This document shows positions 43,069 through 52,571 of a stretch of 64,000 nt of DNA, one piece after another. The notes under the pieces were generated by a model. The model was not told the DNA's origin. It made no database searches and was given only the letters and a program-made list of their open reading frames with translations. Origin of the DNA: JAOUGY01 sp963785075 (lineage in GTDB: Bacteria > Actinomycetota > Acidimicrobiia > Spongiisociales > ZC4RG35); assembly GCA_963785075.1 (NCBI GenBank), contig CAWATW010000010.1, positions 248,001 through 312,000 on the forward strand, read 5' to 3'. Numbering within the stretch: the first letter of the stretch is position 1; every line of letters starts with the position of its first letter. The position numbers and the translations under genes were made by a program.

Positions 43069-46000
43069 GTGGAGTTCCGCGTGCTCGGACCGGTTCAGGC
43101 GCTCCAGGGAGGGGCCACGCTGGCGCTCGGGGGTCCCAAACAGCGGACGGTCCTTGCCCTCCTCATCGCATCGGCGGGCACGCCGGTCTCGATCGGCTCG
43201 CTGATCGACGGTCTGTACGGTGACGAGGCGACGCCGGGGTCGAAGCGCACCATCCACACCTACGTATCGAATCTCCGTGCGCAGGTGGGAGATGCGATCA
43301 CCCGTTCGGGAGACGGCTATGTGCTCGCAGCGGACTCGATCGATGCGGTCGAATTCGGGCGCCTCTATAGAGAAGGGCGTGATCTCATCGACGTCGATTC
43401 TGGTCGGGCGGCAACGCGGCTCCGCGAGTCGCTGGCGCTGTGGCATGGCCACCCGTATGCGGACGTCGAAGACCGCGGTGTGTTGTCTGCTGAGATCTCG
43501 CGCCTCGAAGAACTGAGGCTGGCAGCACTCGAGGCCCGCATCGAAGCTGACCTGGCTGTCGGGCGCCACCATGACCTCGTCGGCGAGCTCGAGGCCCTCA
43601 CCGAGGAGTATCCGCTGCGCGAGCGTCTGCGCGCGCTCCACATGCTCGCCCTCTATCGCTCGGGTCGGCAGAGCGAGGCGTTGAGGGCGTTCGGCAGGAC
43701 TCGGACCATGCTCGCCGAGGAGCTCGGGATCGAACCTTCCCCCGAGCTTCGAGATCTCGAGGAGGCCGTCCTCACCCAGGACCCGAAGCTGGAGGTACGC
43801 GTCAAGGCGCGGATCGAGCGGCGCGCCATCATCGCCGCCGAGCTCGACGGGTCGTTTTCCGGTGTGGCCGAGCGGGACGAGGCTTTGGCCCGCCGGGACG
43901 CAATCCTGTCTTCGGTCGCCTCCGGAGGGGGCGGCGCTCTCGTAGACGTTCGCGGCTCCGCTGCCATCGCTGCGTTCCCGTCGGTGCCGTCCGCATTCGA
44001 GGCGGTGTCCCGTCTTGCCTCTGAGCCGTTCCGACTGGCGATCGACGTGGGTGACGTCGAAGTCGGCGACGACACGATCGTTGGACCTCCTCTGGTGCGG
44101 GCGCTCCGTCTCGCTGCCGTCGCCAACCCCGGTCAGGCCCTGCTGTCGCCGGAGGCCCACGCCGATCTGTCGGCCGGTACCAGCTCGGGCTGGGCGTCAC
44201 GCTCGCTGGGACCTCACCGGATCTCGGGGATCGATGCCGACCTCGTGGTCCACCAACTCCTGCTCGACGGCCGCCCGACGGCGTTCCCGCCCCTGGCGGT
44301 CGATCGGCTCCCGCCCCCGCTGCCGGAGTTGGCGGCTCCGACCGCGGTCGCCGGCTACGAGTTGCGTGAGGAGTTGGGAGCGGGGGCGTCCGGCACCGTT
44401 CATCGGGCGTATCAGCGTTCGCTCGGTCGCGAGGTTGCGGTCCGGACCATCCGTCGCGACGTGGTCGGTGACGCGAGGTTCATCCGTAGGTTCGAGGCCG
44501 AGGCGCAACGTGTGGCGGCGACCGAGCATCCGCACCTCGCTCCCATGATCGACTATTGGCGCGAGCCCGAAACCGCATGCATCGTCTCGAGGCTCCTCAC
44601 CGGGGGCGACCTCCGCACCCGGATGCATTTCGGGCTGTCGAGCCACGATGCCAGGACCGTGCTCGACCACATCGGGGCGGCAGTGGCCACCGCCCACGAC
44701 CATGGACTCGCCCACGGCCGGGTCCGACCCGAGAACGTTCTCTTCGACGACGCCGGGCATCCCTATCTCACCGATCTGGGCATGGCGGCCATCCTCTACG
44801 ACCTGGTCGCCTTCGAACCTGATGCTTACACGGCCCCGGAACGCATCATGGGGCATCCCGATGTGCTCGGCGACATCTACGCGCTCGGCGTTCTGGCAGC
44901 GGAGCTTCTGTCCGGATCGGCGCTCCCGGCGGATCGCGGGTTGCCGAGCCTGGAAGGATCGCTCGATGGTGTGATCGCCAGGGCTACCCACCCCGATCCC
45001 GACCAGCGTCACCGCAGCGTCATGCACTTCCTCGACGACCTGGCGGCGGCGTCTCCGAGCGAGCCCACGACCCCCGCCGATCGGACCGAACTGCGGAACC
45101 CCTACAAGGGGCTGGCAGCATTCAAAGAGGGCGATGCCGGGGACTTCTTCGGACGGTCACAGCTCATCGACGAACTGATCGGGGCCGTATCCACGAACCG
45201 GCTGACGCTCGTCGTCGGGCCGTCCGGCATCGGCAAGTCGTCGGTGGTTCGCGCCGGCCTGGTGCCGGCGCTGCGTCGCGGAGCAATCGAAGGATCCGAT
45301 TCGTGGTTGGTGACCGACATGTTCCCCGGGTCCCGTCCGTTCGACGCCCTGGCAGATGCCCTCGAGCGGGTGGCGGTGTCGTCCCCGATCGCCGCAGCCG
45401 AAGGCCTTCGGAGCGGGCGTGGGCGTCTGCACGAGATCGTGCGGGACTTGGTCCCCCTCGGCACCCGACTGCTGCTGGTCGTCGACCAGTTCGAGGAGCT
45501 GTTCACCCACGTCACCGACGAGGACACGCGGCTGCGGTTCCTCGATGTGCTGGCTGCCGTCGAAACCGACGTCAACCGCACCGTACGGGTTGTTGCCACC
45601 ATGCGAGCCGACTTCTACGACCGGCCGCTGCAGTATTCGAGCTTCGGCGAGCTGGTATCGCCCCGCACGGTCGCGGTGCCCGCCCCGTCGCGTGACGACC
45701 TCGACGAGATCATCCGTGGACCCGCCGCTCGCGTGGGTCTGCCCATCACCGACGGTCTGGTCGACGCCCTGATCGACGATGCCGACCAGGAGCCGGGCGC
45801 GCTGCCGCTCCTCCAGCACGCCCTCACCGAGATCTTCGAAGCCCGCGAGGCCAATCTCCTCGACGTGCGGCAGTACCGCGACTCGGGCGGGCTCGCCGGC
45901 TCGATCGGACGTCGGGGCGAGCACATCTACCTGGGCTTCTCGCCGGATGAACGCCAGTTCATCCGGCAGCTGTTCCTGCGACTCGTCACGGTCGACGAGG

Positions 46001-48585
46001 ACGCCGAGGACACTCGCCGTCGGGTCCGACGCTCGGAGTTGGAGGGGATCGCCGCACCGACAGGACTGCTCGATCGGGTGCTCGAGGCGTTCGGCAGGCA
46101 CCGGCTGCTGGTCTTCGACCGGGACCCGGTGACGCGAGGGCCCACTGTTGAGGTCGCCCATGAAGCCCTCATCCGTGAGTGGGATCGACTCAGGAGCTGG
46201 ATTGACGGAGCGCGAGATGACCTGCTCATGCGTCGGCGCGTGGAAATCGCGACAAGAGATTGGCTCGAGTCGGGGTCCGACCCGAGCTACCTCTTAAGCG
46301 GTGGACGCCTCGAGAGTGCAGAACGCTGGCGCGACGAGTCCGGAATGGATGTGGGGTCGGACCAGACTGCGTTCGTCTCCGCAAGTCGAAGGCTGGAAGA
46401 GGAACGACTCCGCCGGCGTCGCCAGGGTCGTCGCCGGGTCATCACCTCGCTCTCGGCGGCACTTGCGCTCAGCCTGGCGATGGGTGCTGTCGCATTCGAT
46501 CAGAGCATGTCGGCCCGAGAGGAAGCGCTCACGGCGCAGTCGCAAGATCTGTCGACCAAGGCACTTGCGGCCATCGGCGAGGATCCCGATCTCTCGATCC
46601 TTCTCGCATTGGAGGCGTACGAGACGGCAGAGTCCTTGAACCTCCCGCAAGTTCCAGGCCATGTGATAGAAGCCCTTCAGGTGGCAACCCAGTCATCCCG
46701 GCTCGTCGCTCGCCTCCCCGATGGGCGATTCTCGGTTGCCGTCAGTCCCGACGGATCACACGTGGCGCTCGACGATCCGGTCGAGAAGTCGATCGTGCAC
46801 GTGTATCGAACAGACTCCTTCGAAGAGGTGCGGAGCTTCGACACTGGTGCGCCGATCGGAGGGATGAGGTACACACCCGGTGGCGAGCTCGCCGTCACTT
46901 ATGCGGACAATTGGGGAGACGTCGAAGATCAATCGGTATTCGACGGTATGCCACTTGTTCGCTTGTTCGACGATGCGGGCCGAGCTGTAGGCGACTCGAG
47001 CGCACGGTGTTGTGCATACGACGTCCAGTTCGCGCCTGACGGCGTCCATTTCCTTGCGTGGGCGTTCGATGCGGACACAGAAACTGAGAGGGTGACTCTC
47101 GGGACCTTTGACGAGGTGCTCGCGGCGGATCTCTCTCGGGGTACCTTTGCGCCCGATGGGTCCAAGGTGTACGTCAGCCAGCCGGGGGAGCCGTTTCTTC
47201 GCGAGGTTCGGGTCGACGACCTCGAGGAGATCGGTCGACTCGAGACACCGGAGTCTGACGGCGGGCGGGTCTCGGTCTCGCCGGATGGGGAGAGAGTGGC
47301 TGTCATCGACGGAGTCACACGCCGCGCGCTGGTGATCCGAACCAGCGATGGGGAAGTGCTCCAAGAGCTGTCCAGCCCGGGGATCCAGAACGTGAGCTTC
47401 ACGGCCGGCGGCGAGTACCTGATCACTCAGGGCAACGACGAGAGTGTGAGCCTGCTGGATGCTGAGGGCTATCGAGTCGACCTCCCAGGTCATGTGAGCG
47501 GTGCTTGGGCATCGGCGTCTTCGCCAGACGGGACTCTCCTGTTCGTACCGACGCTCGGGGGCGCCACGATGGTCTGGGACATCACGGGTGACGGGCCAGA
47601 CATACTCGGCAACCTGCCGATGCCCGGTTTGTTCCGGGACTCCGTCCCGACGCTCGACGGACGCCACGTCGGGCTCGTGATTGAAGGGGAAGCAGGGCTC
47701 GCCTTCGAAGTCTTCGACCTGGAGCGCGGATCGTTGACCGGAGGACCCACCGAGCTTCCGGCGAACGGGCTGGTCGGACTCGACTCGTCGGGAATGCCGT
47801 CTGTCGGTGACGGAACCGCATTTATCGACGATGTGCGCTGCGAGCAGCTTTGGCGGGTCGGTGGCCACCCTCGCTCGGTCGTGAAACTGTCTGGGCCGGC
47901 GGTGTCGAACTCATGTTCAGGGGATCCTGAGGTGATCGTCATGGCCGCGGCGACTGGAGACGAGGTGGCTCGACTGCCATATCCAGCTGGCTCGTGGATT
48001 GGCCTCGGTCCGGTGGGCACCCGTAGTGAAAGCCTGTTCGCGTTGAACCCCGGAACTGCTTTCATCGAGCTGCGGAACCTCGAGACCGGCGAGATCGTGG
48101 CGACGTTGGCCGACGCGATCATACCGTTTCGACCGGTGTTCTCCGCCGATGGAGAGGTTCTCGTCTTTGGGAGCCAATCCGGCATCGTGTCCATCGTCGA
48201 CGTCCAGAACGCGATCGCCGTCGACGACTCCGGTATCGCTGTCGAAGCGAGTCGAGGCCCCGTCGGCTACGTGTCCGTCGGGGAGCGCCTCGTGGCATCG
48301 GGGCACTCAGCAGGTCAGGCGCTGAAGGTCTGGTCCCGCCACGACGGGACGGCATGGTTCGAGCTGCCCGTCGACACGACGAACCGGGCGTTCTCGGTGT
48401 TCAGCCCGGGAGATCGCTACCTGTACCACGAGGACGGGCCGTTGGGAGACTCGATCCTTCGACGAGTTCCGCTCCGGGCGGATGAACTCGTGCAGCTGGC
48501 TCGATCGCGACTCACGCGCGACTTCACCGTCGAAGAGTGTGAGAGGTTCCTCTACGACGCCGATTGTTCGGTATACGAGGAATAG
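43069..48585 (+). CDS. SARP/BTAD - cyclase-like - pseudokinase - nSTAND ATPase - TM - beta-propeller regulator
   Basis: A ~1,838-residue protein. It has an OmpR-type DNA-binding domain and BTAD (1-240, FRVLGPVQAL...LALGGPKQR). Next are a truncated class III cyclase-like region (250-410) and a protein-kinase fold (430-670) lacking the beta3 Lys (EVAVRTI) and the HRD Asp (HGRVRPEN). Then comes an nSTAND1 NTPase with NPYKGLAAF, Walker A GPSGIGKSS near 717 and LLLVVDQFEEL near 803. One TM helix (about 1123-1143) and a WD40/propeller-like tail follow. GTG 43069 is chosen because the family starts at (M)EFRVLGPV and TACGGT lies 6 nt upstream. ATG 43021 is the alternative. It is a likely membrane-tethered signal-responsive transcription factor. 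Confidence 0.88.
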   Translation: MEFRVLGPVQALQGGATLALGGPKQRTVLALLIASAGTPVSIGSLIDGLYGDEATPGSKRTIHTYVSNLRAQVGDAITRSGDGYVLAADSIDAVEFGRLYREGRDLIDVDSGRAATRLRESLALWHGHPYADVEDRGVLSAEISRLEELRLAALEARIEADLAVGRHHDLVGELEALTEEYPLRERLRALHMLALYRSGRQSEALRAFGRTRTMLAEELGIEPSPELRDLEEAVLTQDPKLEVRVKARIERRAIIAAELDGSFSGVAERDEALARRDAILSSVASGGGGALVDVRGSAAIAAFPSVPSAFEAVSRLASEPFRLAIDVGDVEVGDDTIVGPPLVRALRLAAVANPGQALLSPEAHADLSAGTSSGWASRSLGPHRISGIDADLVVHQLLLDGRPTAFPPLAVDRLPPPLPELAAPTAVAGYELREELGAGASGTVHRAYQRSLGREVAVRTIRRDVVGDARFIRRFEAEAQRVAATEHPHLAPMIDYWREPETACIVSRLLTGGDLRTRMHFGLSSHDARTVLDHIGAAVATAHDHGLAHGRVRPENVLFDDAGHPYLTDLGMAAILYDLVAFEPDAYTAPERIMGHPDVLGDIYALGVLAAELLSGSALPADRGLPSLEGSLDGVIARATHPDPDQRHRSVMHFLDDLAAASPSEPTTPADRTELRNPYKGLAAFKEGDAGDFFGRSQLIDELIGAVSTNRLTLVVGPSGIGKSSVVRAGLVPALRRGAIEGSDSWLVTDMFPGSRPFDALADALERVAVSSPIAAAEGLRSGRGRLHEIVRDLVPLGTRLLLVVDQFEELFTHVTDEDTRLRFLDVLAAVETDVNRTVRVVATMRADFYDRPLQYSSFGELVSPRTVAVPAPSRDDLDEIIRGPAARVGLPITDGLVDALIDDADQEPGALPLLQHALTEIFEAREANLLDVRQYRDSGGLAGSIGRRGEHIYLGFSPDERQFIRQLFLRLVTVDEDAEDTRRRVRRSELEGIAAPTGLLDRVLEAFGRHRLLVFDRDPVTRGPTVEVAHEALIREWDRLRSWIDGARDDLLMRRRVEIATRDWLESGSDPSYLLSGGRLESAERWRDESGMDVGSDQTAFVSASRRLEEERLRRRRQGRRRVITSLSAALALSLAMGAVAFDQSMSAREEALTAQSQDLSTKALAAIGEDPDLSILLALEAYETAESLNLPQVPGHVIEALQVATQSSRLVARLPDGRFSVAVSPDGSHVALDDPVEKSIVHVYRTDSFEEVRSFDTGAPIGGMRYTPGGELAVTYADNWGDVEDQSVFDGMPLVRLFDDAGRAVGDSSARCCAYDVQFAPDGVHFLAWAFDADTETERVTLGTFDEVLAADLSRGTFAPDGSKVYVSQPGEPFLREVRVDDLEEIGRLETPESDGGRVSVSPDGERVAVIDGVTRRALVIRTSDGEVLQELSSPGIQNVSFTAGGEYLITQGNDESVSLLDAEGYRVDLPGHVSGAWASASSPDGTLLFVPTLGGATMVWDITGDGPDILGNLPMPGLFRDSVPTLDGRHVGLVIEGEAGLAFEVFDLERGSLTGGPTELPANGLVGLDSSGMPSVGDGTAFIDDVRCEQLWRVGGHPRSVVKLSGPAVSNSCSGDPEVIVMAAATGDEVARLPYPAGSWIGLGPVGTRSESLFALNPGTAFIELRNLETGEIVATLADAIIPFRPVFSADGEVLVFGSQSGIVSIVDVQNAIAVDDSGIAVEASRGPVGYVSVGERLVASGHSAGQALKVWSRHDGTAWFELPVDTTNRAFSVFSPGDRYLYHEDGPLGDSILRRVPLRADELVQLARSRLTRDFTVEECERFLYDADCSVYEE

Positions 48586-48666
48586 CAGCCAATTCTCCCT
48601 GGCTGCGTACATGAGGAGAAGCGGGTCATCCGGGGGTGGGATGGCCCACTTCTCGGGTCTGGAATC

Positions 48667-48687
48667 TCTTTGCAAGGTCTTGACAGG
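48667..48687 (+). promoter_or_regulatory. Second copy of the phased direct-repeat element, upstream of the haloperoxidase-like gene
   Basis: It matches 42981-43001 at 19 of 21 bases (TCTTTGCAAGG then TCTTGACAGG). It ends 68 nt before the GTG at 48756, almost the same distance as the first copy. Confidence 0.55.
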
Positions 48688-48755
48688 TGACCGTCATCCT
48701 GGCCCGAATCGGTCGCCCGTCGGGCGGCCGGACCGATGCAGGAAGGGAGAGCATC

Positions 48756-50126
48756 GTGGGTCGGCTCAAGACGAGAAGCGCCTCTCGGATCATGGTGGTG
48801 GCGACGAGCCTCATCATGTTGATCATCACGGCGTTGCCCGGAGGTGCAGCGCAGCCGGCTGCGACCGGCGTCACGGTCGACGACTCGGTGGTGGAGTGGA
48901 ATCTCCACGCTTCGGATGCCCTCATCAATCAGCCGACGTCCCCGGTTCCCGGGATCGGGCAGGCACCTCAGGTGTCGATCGTCCACATGGCGATCGTGCA
49001 GACCGCGGTCTACGACGCCGTGGACATGATCGATGGCGGCCATGACCCGTATCTGGCGGGGCTTCCGGCGGCACCGGCTTCGGCATCGCGAGCGGCGGCA
49101 GCGGCGACGGCGGCGCATCACATCCTCGTCGGCTTCGAGAACGGCGCAGATCGGTTGCTTTCTCAGACCGTGGTCGACCGGCTCGACACGCTGTACGCCG
49201 ATTCGATCGCAGAGGCGACTGTTGCCGACGGGGCCCAGTCCGTTGCCGACGGCATCGCAGCGGGCGAGGCAGCCGCTGCGGCGATGCTGGCCCAGCGTGC
49301 GGATGACGGCCGCTATCCCGGCACGCCCGCCGCCTTCCCGGTCGGCGACGGCATCGGGGAGTGGCGTCCGGTGCCACCGTCGTTCGTCAACGATCCGTTC
49401 GCGTGGATCGCCCATGTGACGCCGTTCACGGTGGAAAGCTCGTCACAGTTCCGGACGAAGGGGCCTCACGAATTGAACAGTGGTGCCTACGTGCGGGAGT
49501 ACAACGAGGTGAAGACGCTGGGCGGTGACGGCGTGGTCACACCGGCCTCGCGCACACCGGAGCAGGAGGCGGTTGCGGCCTTCTATCTGGTGCACCCGAT
49601 CGAGATGTTCAACCGGACCTTCCGGACGATTGCCGGGGACGAGGCCCTCGACGTGGCCGAACAGGCGCGGCTCTTCGCCATGCTCAACATGGCCGCCGCC
49701 GACGCCCAGATCACATGCTGGGACGACAAGGCGTATTGGAGCTTCTGGCGTCCGGTCACCGCCATCCAGCAGGGCGACCTCGACGGCAACGACCGGACCG
49801 TGGGCGACGAGACGTGGACCGCGCTGATCGGGACGCCGCCGTATCCGGAGCACCCGTCCGGTTACAACTGCGTGACCGCTGCGTTCATGCACACCGCCGC
49901 CCGGTTCTTCGGAGGTCAGAGCATGGAGTTCAGCGTCGTGAAGCGGATGCCGGGCGTGCCCGATGTGACGCGGGACTACCGGCATTTCAGGGACGTGGTG
50001 GCCGACACGATCGACGCCCGGGTGTTCCAGGGAATCCACTTCCGGGCGGCAGATGTTCAGGGTGCACGGATCGGACAGCAGGTGGCACGCTGGCTCGACC
50101 AGCACGAGTTCCGGTCGACGCACTGA
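48756..50126 (+). CDS. Secreted vanadium-dependent haloperoxidase / PAP2-like protein
   Basis: A 456-residue exported protein. It has a signal peptide (IMVVATSLIMLIITALPGGAAQP) and the helical VHPO fold with PSFVNDPFAW, YNEVKTLGG, the vanadate/phosphate-binding KAYWSFWRPVTAI and the final RVFQGIHFRAADVQG. The middle PAP2 motif reads EHPSGYNC, where catalytic haloperoxidases have PSGH, so the axial/acid-base His is Tyr here. The GTG at 48756 follows AGGAAGGGAG (48740-48749), and an upstream GTG at 48687 has no RBS. It lies just downstream of the STAND regulator and shares its upstream element. Confidence 0.85.
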   Translation: MGRLKTRSASRIMVVATSLIMLIITALPGGAAQPAATGVTVDDSVVEWNLHASDALINQPTSPVPGIGQAPQVSIVHMAIVQTAVYDAVDMIDGGHDPYLAGLPAAPASASRAAAAATAAHHILVGFENGADRLLSQTVVDRLDTLYADSIAEATVADGAQSVADGIAAGEAAAAAMLAQRADDGRYPGTPAAFPVGDGIGEWRPVPPSFVNDPFAWIAHVTPFTVESSSQFRTKGPHELNSGAYVREYNEVKTLGGDGVVTPASRTPEQEAVAAFYLVHPIEMFNRTFRTIAGDEALDVAEQARLFAMLNMAAADAQITCWDDKAYWSFWRPVTAIQQGDLDGNDRTVGDETWTALIGTPPYPEHPSGYNCVTAAFMHTAARFFGGQSMEFSVVKRMPGVPDVTRDYRHFRDVVADTIDARVFQGIHFRAADVQGARIGQQVARWLDQHEFRSTH

Positions 50127-50212
50127 CGGAGACGTCCAGGCGGGGCCGGCTTCCTGCGCATGGCCCCGCCTCCATCTCGTGAATCTCGCCGGGCACGCAT
50201 TAGCGTCTTGGC

Positions 50213-51244
50213 ATGCCGCGCCCGCCCGTCGATCTGGTCACGATGCCCGGGCCACCGCGGGCGCCCATCGCCGATGTGGCGAGGAGGGTCGTCTTCGCGC
50301 TGGGGCTGCTGGTGTTCGTCGGGGTCGTGGTGTACCTGGGGCGAGACGGTTACGTCGACACGGCCGGCGGTGACATCACGTTTCTCGATGCGTTGTATTA
50401 CGCGTCGGTGACGGTCACGACCACGGGATACGGTGACATCGCAGCGGTGACACCCTCGACCAGGTTGGCGGCATTGCTCCTGATCACGCCCGCTCGAATA
50501 TTGTTCCTGATCCTGGTGGTGGGCACCACGGTCGAGGTGCTGACGGAACGGTCCCGACAACTGCTGGTCACGCAACGCTGGAGGAAACGGGTGAAAGACC
50601 ACCACATCATCTGTGGGTTTGGCTCCACAGGACAGAGCGCCACCGATGCGCTGGTGGCGCAGGGCGTGTCACCGGACGACATCGTGGTGGTCGACACGGA
50701 TTCGGACGTCATCGGAGTTGCCACGCACGCAGGATTCACCGCGATTAGCGGTGATGCGTCGCAGGTCGCGGTGTTGGCGCAGTCGGCGATCGATCGGGCC
50801 AAGTCGGTGATCGTCACGCCGAACCGCGACGACACTGCCGTGTTGATCACGCTCACGGCTCGAGAGCTCAACCCGTCCGTTCAGATCGTCGCAGCCGGTC
50901 GGGCTCAGGAGAACCTGCATCTGCTCAGGCAGAGCGGGGCAGATGCAGTCATCGATTCGTCGGCGGCCGTCGGGCGCCTACTCGGACTGGCAACCCAGAC
51001 GCCGAGTGCGCTCGACGTGATCGACGATCTCTTGAACGCCGGCACCGCGCTCGAGCTGGCCGTGGTGGGGCCTACCGACGGCGGTGACGGCGCATTGGGC
51101 GTTCCAGGTGGAGTCTCGGTGGTCGAAGTCCTCCGCAACGGCGAGCGGCTGCCGTTCGACGATCCGGCGCTCCTGCCGCTTCGGCCGACCGACCGGCTGG
51201 TCGTCGTCCGATCCGCCAGGGAACAGGGCCCGGAAGTCAGGTAG
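50213..51244 (+). CDS. Two-TM potassium channel with RCK/TrkA-N domain
   Basis: A 343-residue channel subunit: TM1 (about 26-46), pore helix and selectivity filter TVTTTGYGD, TM2 (about 88-108), then an RCK domain with Rossmann HHIICGFGSTGQSATDALV and the ligand Asp in VVVDTDSD, and a TrkA-C-like end. It is similar to MthK-type channels, with gating by Ca2+ or nucleotides likely. TAGCGT lies 6 nt before the ATG. Confidence 0.92.
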   Translation: MPRPPVDLVTMPGPPRAPIADVARRVVFALGLLVFVGVVVYLGRDGYVDTAGGDITFLDALYYASVTVTTTGYGDIAAVTPSTRLAALLLITPARILFLILVVGTTVEVLTERSRQLLVTQRWRKRVKDHHIICGFGSTGQSATDALVAQGVSPDDIVVVDTDSDVIGVATHAGFTAISGDASQVAVLAQSAIDRAKSVIVTPNRDDTAVLITLTARELNPSVQIVAAGRAQENLHLLRQSGADAVIDSSAAVGRLLGLATQTPSALDVIDDLLNAGTALELAVVGPTDGGDGALGVPGGVSVVEVLRNGERLPFDDPALLPLRPTDRLVVVRSAREQGPEVR

Positions 51245-51269
51245 CTCGCCGGGAGTGGATAATGGGGGC

Positions 51270-52571
51270 ATGAGACGACCGAGCGTCATCGGTCTGATCG
51301 TGGGAATGTCCCTGGCAGGTGTGTTCGCAGTTCAGACCGCAGCCCAGGGTTCGACCGTCCCCGGCGACGTGTTGTTCGTCGAGGTCGACGGCCCGATCAC
51401 CCCGGTGGTCGCCGACCATCTCGCCGACGCCGTCGAACAAGCCGAGGCGCGGATGGTGCCGCTGGTGATCGGGATCGACACCCCCGGCGGGCTGGACACG
51501 TCGATGCGCGAAATCGTGCAGACCTTCCTCAATGCGTCCACGCCCGTGGTGGTGTACGTGGAGCCTGAAGGCGCCCGTGCGGCATCGGCAGGCACCTTCA
51601 TCACCATGGCCGCCCATGTGGCCGCAATGGCGCCCGCCACCTCGATCGGCGCAGCCACGCCGGTCGGTCTCGAGACCGGCGAGACGGCAAGCGACAAAGT
51701 GATCAACGACGCCGTTGCCTTTGCCATCTCGGTGGCAGAACGCCGCGGGCGGAACATGGAATTCGCCGAGGCATCCGTGCGTGATGGGGAGTCGGTTACC
51801 GCGTCCGAGGCGGTCGAGCGAGGTGTCGTCGATCTGATCGCCGATGATCTCGACGCACTACTGAGCGAGATCGATGGCATGACCGTGCAGACCGCGGGAC
51901 GCGACATGACGCTGTCGACTGCCGATGCCGTCGTCGAGCGGGTGGAGATGTCCCCCTTCCGCCGGTTGCTCGGACAGATCGCCGACCCGAATCTGGCGTT
52001 GCTCTTCCTCTCGATCGGAACGCTGGCGGTGGTGTACGAGGCTGCCAACCCCGGGATGGGATTCGCCGGGATCGGCGGTGCGATCCTCCTCGTGCTCGGA
52101 TTCTTTGCGCTCAGCGTGCTCCCGGTGGCGACCGCCGGCATCGCCCTCCTCGTGCTCGCCTTCGTCTTGTTCGTGACCGAGGTGTTCGTGCCTGGCCTCG
52201 GGGTGTTCGCGTTGGGAGGCACGATCGCCCTCGTCCTCGCAGGGCTGTTCCTGTTCGATGGTGATGTGTCGGTGAGCATGCCCGTCTTGTGGCCGACCGC
52301 ATTGGTCGTCGGGGTCGGTAGCGGGTTGGCCGGCAGACTGGCGATGAGAGCCCGGCTGCAACCACCCACGACCGGCGTCGAGACGCTCATCGGGCGTACG
52401 GTCACGGTGGTCGGCGACGAAACGACAGGATGGTCGGCGTTCCTCGAAGGCGCCTGGTGGAACGTCCGGCCCGCAGGCGGTGTGTTGACACAAGGAGCCC
52501 GGGCGCGGGTCGTGGACATGCGTGGACTCGACCTCGTCATCGAACTCGAGGAGGAACACCATGGACTTTGA
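51270..52571 (+). CDS. NfeD family membrane-bound serine protease (NfeD1b, ClpP-like)
   Basis: A 433-residue protein. It has a signal peptide and a ClpP-class protease domain with the nucleophile in GARAASAGTFI and the Lys of the dyad in TASDKVINDA. Four TM segments (about 240-360) and a C-terminal OB-fold NfeD domain (LIGRTVTVV... VRPAGGVLTQGARARVVDM) follow. Such proteases cleave the C-terminus of their partner stomatin. The slipin gene overlaps its last 11 bp, confirming the usual NfeD-slipin operon. Confidence 0.93.
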   Translation: MRRPSVIGLIVGMSLAGVFAVQTAAQGSTVPGDVLFVEVDGPITPVVADHLADAVEQAEARMVPLVIGIDTPGGLDTSMREIVQTFLNASTPVVVYVEPEGARAASAGTFITMAAHVAAMAPATSIGAATPVGLETGETASDKVINDAVAFAISVAERRGRNMEFAEASVRDGESVTASEAVERGVVDLIADDLDALLSEIDGMTVQTAGRDMTLSTADAVVERVEMSPFRRLLGQIADPNLALLFLSIGTLAVVYEAANPGMGFAGIGGAILLVLGFFALSVLPVATAGIALLVLAFVLFVTEVFVPGLGVFALGGTIALVLAGLFLFDGDVSVSMPVLWPTALVVGVGSGLAGRLAMRARLQPPTTGVETLIGRTVTVVGDETTGWSAFLEGAWWNVRPAGGVLTQGARARVVDMRGLDLVIELEEEHHGL

